From assembly GCA_907163345.1 (NCBI GenBank), contig CAJQUN010000483.1, forward strand, positions 346,545 through 410,544: a stretch of 64,000 nucleotides of DNA. Direction: 5' to 3'. This stretch comes from Haberlea rhodopensis. Lineage: Eukaryota; Streptophyta; Magnoliopsida; Lamiales; Gesneriaceae. The position numbers and the translations under genes were made by a program. Positions 57,992 through 64,000 of the stretch are shown here, piece by piece. The notes beneath the pieces are model-generated. The model saw only the letters and a program-made list of their open reading frames with translations. It made no database searches and was not told the origin of the DNA. Positions within the stretch are counted from its first letter, which is position 1, and every line of letters starts with the position of its first letter.

Positions 57992-58893
57992 GCTCTGAAA
58001 AATCGGGATTTTCCCCAGATTTTTGAGCACCTCTTTTCATTCCATCTTTTCTACTTCATAACACATCTTTCATGCTGAAACAAACATGTGAAGAACTTCA
58101 TAAAATATCCATGTAAGCTCTTAAATCAAAGGTTTATCAAAACCTAAGCTAACATGCATCATAACATCATCATAATCTTCCTCCTCAACCAACTTTACAG
58201 AAAAACAGAGTATGTTCTTCTTTGCCCAGATTTTCGAGCACATAGCTTCATAACTAGAAATCTACCACATTCATGTAAAATGCTCAAACAACCATGCTAG
58301 TAGTTACATAAAACTACCATGTAAGCATCTCTACCAAGGTTCCACCCAAACCTATACCTATCATGCAGTAAAACATCCCACCAAACCATACCCAACCCAA
58401 AAACAGAGTATGAAGTCTTACCCCCTTTTTCCTCCTCAAATTGGCAAGCTTTTTGCACAAAATTCACAGCCTCTTTCCTTCTCTAATCTGCAGTTCCAGG
58501 GACGAAAAGAGAGGGAGAAGGAGGTGGAGGGAAATGATTGCAAGACAATGGTCATAGCATGGGTTGGGGCAAGTGGAGGTATGGGTGTTAAACAAGTGGG
58601 TTGCCAAGTGGGGGATGGGTGGTGGCCGAGTTGTGGGGGTGGGGTGGTGTGGTTGGGGTGCCATGTGGTGTTTCATTGTATCCCGATATATAGTACGATG
58701 TATTAAAATATCCTCACTCGATATTTTCTAACTTCATTTAATTAATACATCCCTTAAAAACACCCAACATGTTCCCCACATCATATCATCATAACATAAA
58801 TCGTGGCCCCTAATTTAAATACACCACAACCCTTAAACACATCATAATTTATCATCGTAGAACATAATCATATCACATTTCGGGGGTATTACA

Positions 58894-59290
58894 ACACCTA
58901 CCGGATATTGAAGTCTTATCGGGTGATAAAGATCAACTGGATGAACACCTACCGGGTGAAGACACCAACCGGCTGATAGACATCAACGGGATGGCTACCA
59001 ACTGGATACAGACATCAACCGGACAAGACATCAACTGGATGGCTACCAACTGGATAGACATCAACTGGACAAGACATAAACTGGATGGCTACCAACTGGA
59101 TAGACATCAACTGGACAAGACATCAACTGGATGGCTACCAACTGGATAGACATCAACTGGATGGCCACCAACTGGACAGACATCTACTGGACAACCATCA
59201 ACCGGATAAACATAACTGGATGGACATCTACTGGACAACTATCAACCGGATTGTCTCACACTGAACAAAGACATCAACTGGTCATAAGAG
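58894..59290 (+). repeat. Minisatellite in LTR of H, right part
   Basis: More than twenty degenerate copies of units such as GACATCAACTGGATGG and CTACCAACTGGATA. The core (C/A)A(C/A)(C/T)GGA is constant. Together with the left part the array was over 600 bases before E inserted. Confidence 0.85.
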
Positions 59291-60149
59291 GATGAACGAC
59301 CAGTTGAATAAAGAAAACCAGCAGAAGTCTAAACTTCCAGTAAGAGCACTAAGCAACGAGACAAAATAAGTACAACATTCTCTGACAAAGGTACAACAGA
59401 GCGGCGCACCCTGCTATATCTCCGCCACCATTACCGTCAGAGTTAAAAGAGCCGTTGCTCAACAAAATAGGGAAGAAGACAATATGAATTTGGAAAGCTA
59501 ATCTCTTCCATATACAGAAAAGCTACCGTTGGACAACCAAAACCTATAAATACGTCCAAGCAAAGAATGAAGAAGTGCTGAGCGATTTTCAACAAACAAA
59601 AACACTTCAAAGAAACCAAGAAAATCAACTTACTGATATTTCAAAAGTTCAGCAAAGAGCAGACAAGCAGTGCAACTGAATCTGTGATAGATTATTCCAA
59701 CTGAAGTCTGCTGATCAAGAACACTCGAAGCTAAACGTGTATTCTATAAAGAGTGTCTTAGAACCTTTTGTAAACCAAATCAAGTAGTTGTGATTTATAG
59801 GAGTTTAGGCCAAGCTGTGTGAGTGCCTAAGAAGGTTGTATAATGTAAAGTGTAAACCAAGTCTTCTAGTGAATCCTTCCTGCAAAGGAAGAAGGGGAGA
59901 CGTAGAAGCGTTGTGCTTCGAACTTCCAGAAACAATTCTTGTGTCATTTGTTATTGCTTATTTATCTCAGTTTTATTCCTCACAAGTTAAGCCGACGTCT
60001 TCCGCACTATAATAAGTGTCTGCTGACTTGCCTGATATTAAGAAGCAACTGTAATACTTAACAGTTTACAGTTAACTATGAAAGAAATCGAAATTGAATC
60101 TAGTGTTTTTTCAACCCCCCCTTCTAAACACTACCCCGATCCTAACAAG

Positions 60150-60161
60150 TGGTATCAGAGC
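60150..60161 (+). other. Primer binding site of element H
   Basis: TGGTATCAGAGC, a perfect plant initiator-Met primer site two bases after the LTR end. Confidence 0.92.
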
Positions 60162-60205
60162 TTAGATCTTCTCAATCTTGAGAAATTACCAATTACCAAA
60201 TACTG

Positions 60206-61486
60206 ATGGCCTCATTCAGCAAGATTCCAATGTTCATGATAGACAAATATGATGATTGGAGAATCCGTATGCAAGCTCATCTAAGTGCTCAAGATGATGA
60301 TATGTGGTATGTAATCACTGAAGGTCCTATGAAGATCATGAAAATCAATACAGCTGCTTCTATCACAAGTGGTGATCCACAAATGGTAGAAAAAGACAGA
60401 TCTCAATGGTCAAATGAAGAAAAGAAGAAAGCCAATCTGAATAACGTTGCTAAGGACATTTTGTTCAAAACTTTGGACAAAAACATGTTCAACAAAATAA
60501 AAATGTGTTCCACAGCTAAAGAAATCTGGGAGAAGATTGCCCAACTCTGTGAAGGAAATGATCAAACCAAAGAAAACAAGCTTACAATGGCATTACAGAA
60601 GTTTGAGCATATCCAGATGATGCATGCAGAAACTCTCAACGAGTATGATGAAAGAGTGACCGGAATAATTAATGAACTCAGCAGTCTGGGTAAGGAGTTA
60701 CCCAACAGAGAAGTCACCCTCAAAGTGATGAGAGGTCTCCCAAGAGAATGGGATATCAAGACCATTGCTATGAGAGAATCAAAGGACATCAACAAAATAG
60801 ATCTGCATGACCTGTTTGCTGATTTAAAAGCCTATGAATTCGAATTAGGTATTCGGGTTGAAGATGAACCCAATACCAGTCAGCCTACCAAAGCTCTCAC
60901 TGCATCGGAGGCCATATCTACCGCTACAGAGATGACTCTAGAAAAAATATGTAATGATGCTATGGCAATGTTCGTAAAGAAATTCGGGAAATTCATGAAG
61001 AAGAATCAGAAATCATATCCACGAAGGCAGAGCTTCAAAGGAAGATCAGAAGAAGAAGAACGTGTATGTTTCAACTGTCTCAAGCCAGGACATTTCATCG
61101 CCGACTGTCCAAAACCTAAAAAGGATGATCACAAAAGAGGATCCAAGGATCACGGAAAATCCAAGGAAACTAGAAGATCATCCAAAAGGGACAGAGATCA
61201 AAAGGTTTTGATGGCAGAACAAAGCAAGAGCAAGTGGGCCGATTCTGAATCAGAATCAGAGGAGTCAACCAGCTCGTCCAGCGAAAGTGAAGACGAGGAA
61301 GTCCACTGCTTAATGGCAAACGATGAAATTGAGGTACACGAGTCTAACCTATCTGAATTTACACATAGTGAACTTATCAATGCTTTGCAGGACATGATCA
61401 ATGAGTATCGGACGTTATATGAATCTTTTGAAAGCTATAAGACTGAGCACTCAATCCCAACTGAAACGCAAAAAAAACAAACTTGA
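60206..61486 (+). CDS. gag: Gag of SIRE-like Copia element H
   Basis: Open frame of 426 residues beginning MASFSKIPMFMIDKYDDW, starting 45 bases after the primer site. Capsid region (UBN2/gag type) with ELPNREVTLKVMRGLP near residue 175; CCHC knuckle CFNCLKPGHFIADC near residues 285-300; then a Lys/Arg-rich and an acidic Ser/Glu-rich stretch (SESESEESTSSSSESEDEE) and a predicted coiled coil. The frame ends at a run of eight A (61469-61476); a one-base change there would explain why gag does not continue into the coiled-coil and protease region that lies in another frame. So the gag part is complete but the polyprotein is broken. Confidence 0.85.
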   Translation: MASFSKIPMFMIDKYDDWRIRMQAHLSAQDDDMWYVITEGPMKIMKINTAASITSGDPQMVEKDRSQWSNEEKKKANLNNVAKDILFKTLDKNMFNKIKMCSTAKEIWEKIAQLCEGNDQTKENKLTMALQKFEHIQMMHAETLNEYDERVTGIINELSSLGKELPNREVTLKVMRGLPREWDIKTIAMRESKDINKIDLHDLFADLKAYEFELGIRVEDEPNTSQPTKALTASEAISTATEMTLEKICNDAMAMFVKKFGKFMKKNQKSYPRRQSFKGRSEEEERVCFNCLKPGHFIADCPKPKKDDHKRGSKDHGKSKETRRSSKRDRDQKVLMAEQSKSKWADSESESEESTSSSSESEDEEVHCLMANDEIEVHESNLSEFTHSELINALQDMINEYRTLYESFESYKTEHSIPTETQKKQT

Positions 61487-64000
61487 TTGTGAACAATCGA
61501 GGGAGTTGAACTGCTTAAGGGAAACAACCAGTCTCCTAGTGAAAGAAAGAGATGAAGCCAAGTGTGCCTACTAGAAACTTACCAAACTGGTTAGCACTTG
61601 GAATGCGTCTACTACCAAAAAGGATGAAATGCTTGAGTCTATAAGGCTTGCTGGTGATTTAACAGGCATAGGCTATAATAGTAATGACGGCAGTTCATCT
61701 GGTAATGAACCTCAACTGTGTCTAACAAAAGGCAAAGTTCAATCAATGAACTTTGTAAGATCTAGCACAGTATATGACCCTTATGAACTGGTTAAAGAAC
61801 CTGTTAAAGCAACACTCATCAAGGAACAGGCACATCACAAGGGTATCGGTTATGTAGAACCACTTAAAGAGGCTAAACCGAGGCAAAAGTTCAGATGAAC
61901 TTAAACCTACTGGTCGAGCAGCTAGAGAGGTTAAACCCAACTGGTACTACAGCTGTAAGCCTGTCCAGAAGAGGTATAAGCTCTATAATAGGAACTACAA
62001 ACCAAAAGCACATGCATACACATATTATCACACTCCACAGTCAGATCATCACCATCATTTATGAATGCACACACGTTTCAGAACACACACACCGACCTAA
62101 GTCACTCAGGGTCATACAAGTGTGGGTTCCGAAAGGACTAATCCTACCCGGACCCAAGTAGGATTGGGTACCAATCATTTTATCGCTTTAATTGCAGGAA
62201 ACTAGAATGCATCTAGTTCGGAGCTCAGAATGGTTCCTGGACAGCGGATGCTCTAGACATATGACAGGAAATGCGAGCTTATTGTCTGAACTGATGGACT
62301 CCACCGGACCCAGAATAACTTTGGAGATAACGCGAAAGGTAGAACCGTGGATAAGGGTAAAATTATCTACGGTAACATCGTCATTAAAGATATTCTTTTA
62401 GTTGAAAATCTATGCTATAACTTGATTAGCATAAGTCAACTTTGTGACAATGGTCATGCTGTAGAATTCAATCAGCACTATGCACAATCAAATCTACTGA
62501 TGGCAGTATATTACTTGTAGGAAGAAGGCATGATAACACATATAAAATTGATTGGAATCTTAATCAGCCTACCTCCTCTACTTGCTTAGCTGCCCTGAAC
62601 TCTTCCAAGAATTGGCTTTGACACAAACGATTGAGTCACTTAAATTTTAAAACTATTGCCAGTCTGCGTAAACTTGATCTAGTAGTTGGACTGCCCCAAA
62701 TTGAGTTCTCAAAAGACAAGATCTGTGCAGCATGCCAACTTGGTAAGCAAATCAGATCCTCCTTTAAGAACAAAGGGAGTAAATCTTCTTCTCGGTGCCT
62801 AGAATTGCTGCATATGGATCTGTTTGGTCCTATACCAGTAACAAGTCTAGGGGGAATGAAGTATACCCTAGTGTTAATAGACGATTACACTCGTTTCACG
62901 TGGGTCTTGTTCCTAAGTGGCAAAGATCAGGCTACTCCAAAGCTGATCAAACTACTGAAAAGACTCCAAAATGAGAAATCATGTGGGATAGATAGAATTC
63001 GCAGTGATAAAGGTACTGAGTTCACCAATCAATCACTCGAATCATATCTAGATGACCTTGGTATTAAACACGAATACTCTGCTGCTAGAACTCCTCAACA
63101 AATGGAGTTGCTGAGCGTAGGAACCGCACTTTGAAAGAAGCTGCGCGAACTATGCTTGCGGAATCAGAAATATCGCAGAGATTTTGGGCAGAAGCTGTCA
63201 ACACAGCTTGTTATACGCAGACAGATCAATGATTAATAAGCGAGCAAATAAAACCCCTTATGAGATCTGGAATGGCAGTAAGCCAAATATTTCCTACTTC
63301 CATGTGTTTGGTTGCAAATGTTTTATTCACAACAATGGAAAGACTCATCTCACCGCGTTTGATGCCAAATCTGATGCTGGAATATTTCTGGTTATTCTGC
63401 AGTTAGTAAAGCCTTCAGAGTATTTAATAATAGAACTCTTAATGTAGAAGAATCAGTGCATGTAAATTTGATGAACCTACTGACTGTACAATATCTTATA
63501 TTCAAATCAACACTTGAGCAATCGACTGGAAAACACTTACATTGATGAAAATATTGATGATGAGATTAATTACAGAAGCAGGACTGACTGCTCCTTAGAC
63601 CAGAATTTCCTGAAGCTCAAACAGAGGAGTCTGCTAGTCAACAAGAACCCGCATCCAGCTGACAATGACTCTATTGCATATACTCCGCTGCAGTTGAGGG
63701 AGCAAGTGAAAAAGATGCGACAATCAGAACTTCTGAATTACCCACTCACATCGTCAACTGAAGAACTCAACCCTCTTGGACCTCCGCTTCGGTGATGAAG
63801 AATCATCCTCCCGAGCAGGTCATAGGTAACCCTGCGCTCCTCTACGCACCAAGGACAAATGATTAATGAATTCCTCATGCTGCATTCATATCTCACTTAG
63901 GAACCTAAGAAATGATGATGCTATGTTTAGACCCAAGCTGGGTAGACGCTATGCAAGAAGACTAAATCAGTTTGAGCGAAACAAATATTGTATCTAGTAC
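61487..64000 (+). pseudogene. Broken pol of element H, truncated at edge
   Basis: Pieces in different frames: rest of the coiled-coil region with a TAG after CAY (61570); a protease with WFLDSGCSRHMTGNASL (62229-62280; Copia type, D-S-G); a GAG-pre-integrase and zinc finger region (MSHLNFKTI...CAACQLGK); an integrase core (HMDLFGPI, SDKGTEF) with a frame change near 63108 at the expected PQQNG motif, followed by TPYEIWNGSKPNISYFHVFGC; then the pre-RT linker and the RT start (PSWVDAMQE near 63935). At least five disruptions. RT proper and RNase H lie beyond the window. Confidence 0.85.

Larger units (their letters stand above)
41222..58893 (-). mobile_element. Tekay-like Gypsy element E, split by G
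   Basis: LTRs 41222-43316 (3') and 56793-58893 (5') begin TGTAATACCCCCG and end AAGACCCCACA on the minus strand. A perfect 5-bp target duplication ACACC (41217-41221 and 58894-58898) proves the insertion in the LTR of H. Gag-pol order is like element A, and its proteins are close relatives. Three lesions in coding sequence plus the Copia insertion G in protease. Confidence 0.93.
56793..58893 (-). repeat. 5' LTR of element E
   Basis: 2101 bases, begins TGTAATACCCCCG at 58893. Includes the hairpin array (57221-57436) and CGATCG cluster (57771-57991). Confidence 0.92.
40959..64000 (+). mobile_element. SIRE-like Copia element H, split by E, runs off the right edge
   Basis: The 5' LTR begins TGTTGGGAAACG at 40959, is split at 41221 by element E, resumes at 58894-58899 and ends CCTAACA at 60147. 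Then come a primer site, an open gag, and broken protease, integrase and RT up to the window edge. The 3' LTR would be outside. LTR start, gag type (MASFSKIPMF...DDWRIRMQAHL) and long gag tail suggest the SIRE/Maximus lineage. Confidence 0.85.

Overview
This is nuclear DNA of a flowering plant, almost certainly a eudicot. The evidence is a 13-exon MLO-family gene with short AT-rich introns at 3.3-7.0 kb, followed by more than 50 kb of nested plant LTR retrotransposons from three lineages: chromodomain Ty3/Gypsy (Tekay-like), Athila-like Ty3/Gypsy and Ty1/Copia (one SIRE-like). The species cannot be fixed from the sequence alone. No prokaryotic genes, rRNA, tRNA or CRISPR were seen.

Layout. 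1-349: edge-truncated minus-strand reading frame that looks like the N-terminus of a plant transposon protein. 350-3308: AT-rich intergenic DNA. 3309-7038: MLO gene, 507 residues, all reading frames closed; the only host gene I can support. 7039-8330: intergenic DNA with a MITE-like inverted repeat. 8330-14690: minus-strand LTR debris, including a 2.6-kb solo LTR (K) with perfect target duplications (CCAAC) inside another LTR (J). 14732-16496: Athila-like fragments (D) whose two integrase pieces face opposite ways. 16497-38388: a decayed Gypsy element B (plus strand). B carries a complete but mutated Gypsy element A (17556-26831) inside its 5' LTR, and a gag-only Athila-like element C (30302-37626, minus) inside its RT region. 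C itself contains a solo LTR (L). 38389-40958: a minus-strand LTR (I) breaking B's RNase H. 40959-64000: a SIRE-like Copia element H. Its 5' LTR is split by Gypsy element E (41222-58893, minus, duplication ACACC), and the protease of E is split by Copia element G (46616-55309, plus, duplication ATCCG).

The inferred order of events is D, then B, then I, then H, then E, then G: five successive insertions into a starting layer. G is very young (I see one mismatch between its two 1500-bp LTRs), yet its coding region has two frameshifts and a stop. No element here has fully intact gag and pol, so any movement would need proteins supplied in trans.

The most unusual signals lie in the LTRs rather than the genes. 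(1) Dense clusters of the palindrome CGATCGATCG recur in at least six LTR families, Tekay-like and Athila-like, just upstream of the inferred promoter. (2) Tandem arrays of tiny hairpins lie further downstream in several LTR families; in E the stems change in a compensatory way (GGGG/CCCC, GTGG/CCAC, ATGG/CCAT around a near-constant loop). (3) A row of near-palindromic CTAGGG...CCCTAG elements lies in the 5' leader of G. These suggest recurrent selection for structured or self-complementary DNA or RNA in these retroelements.
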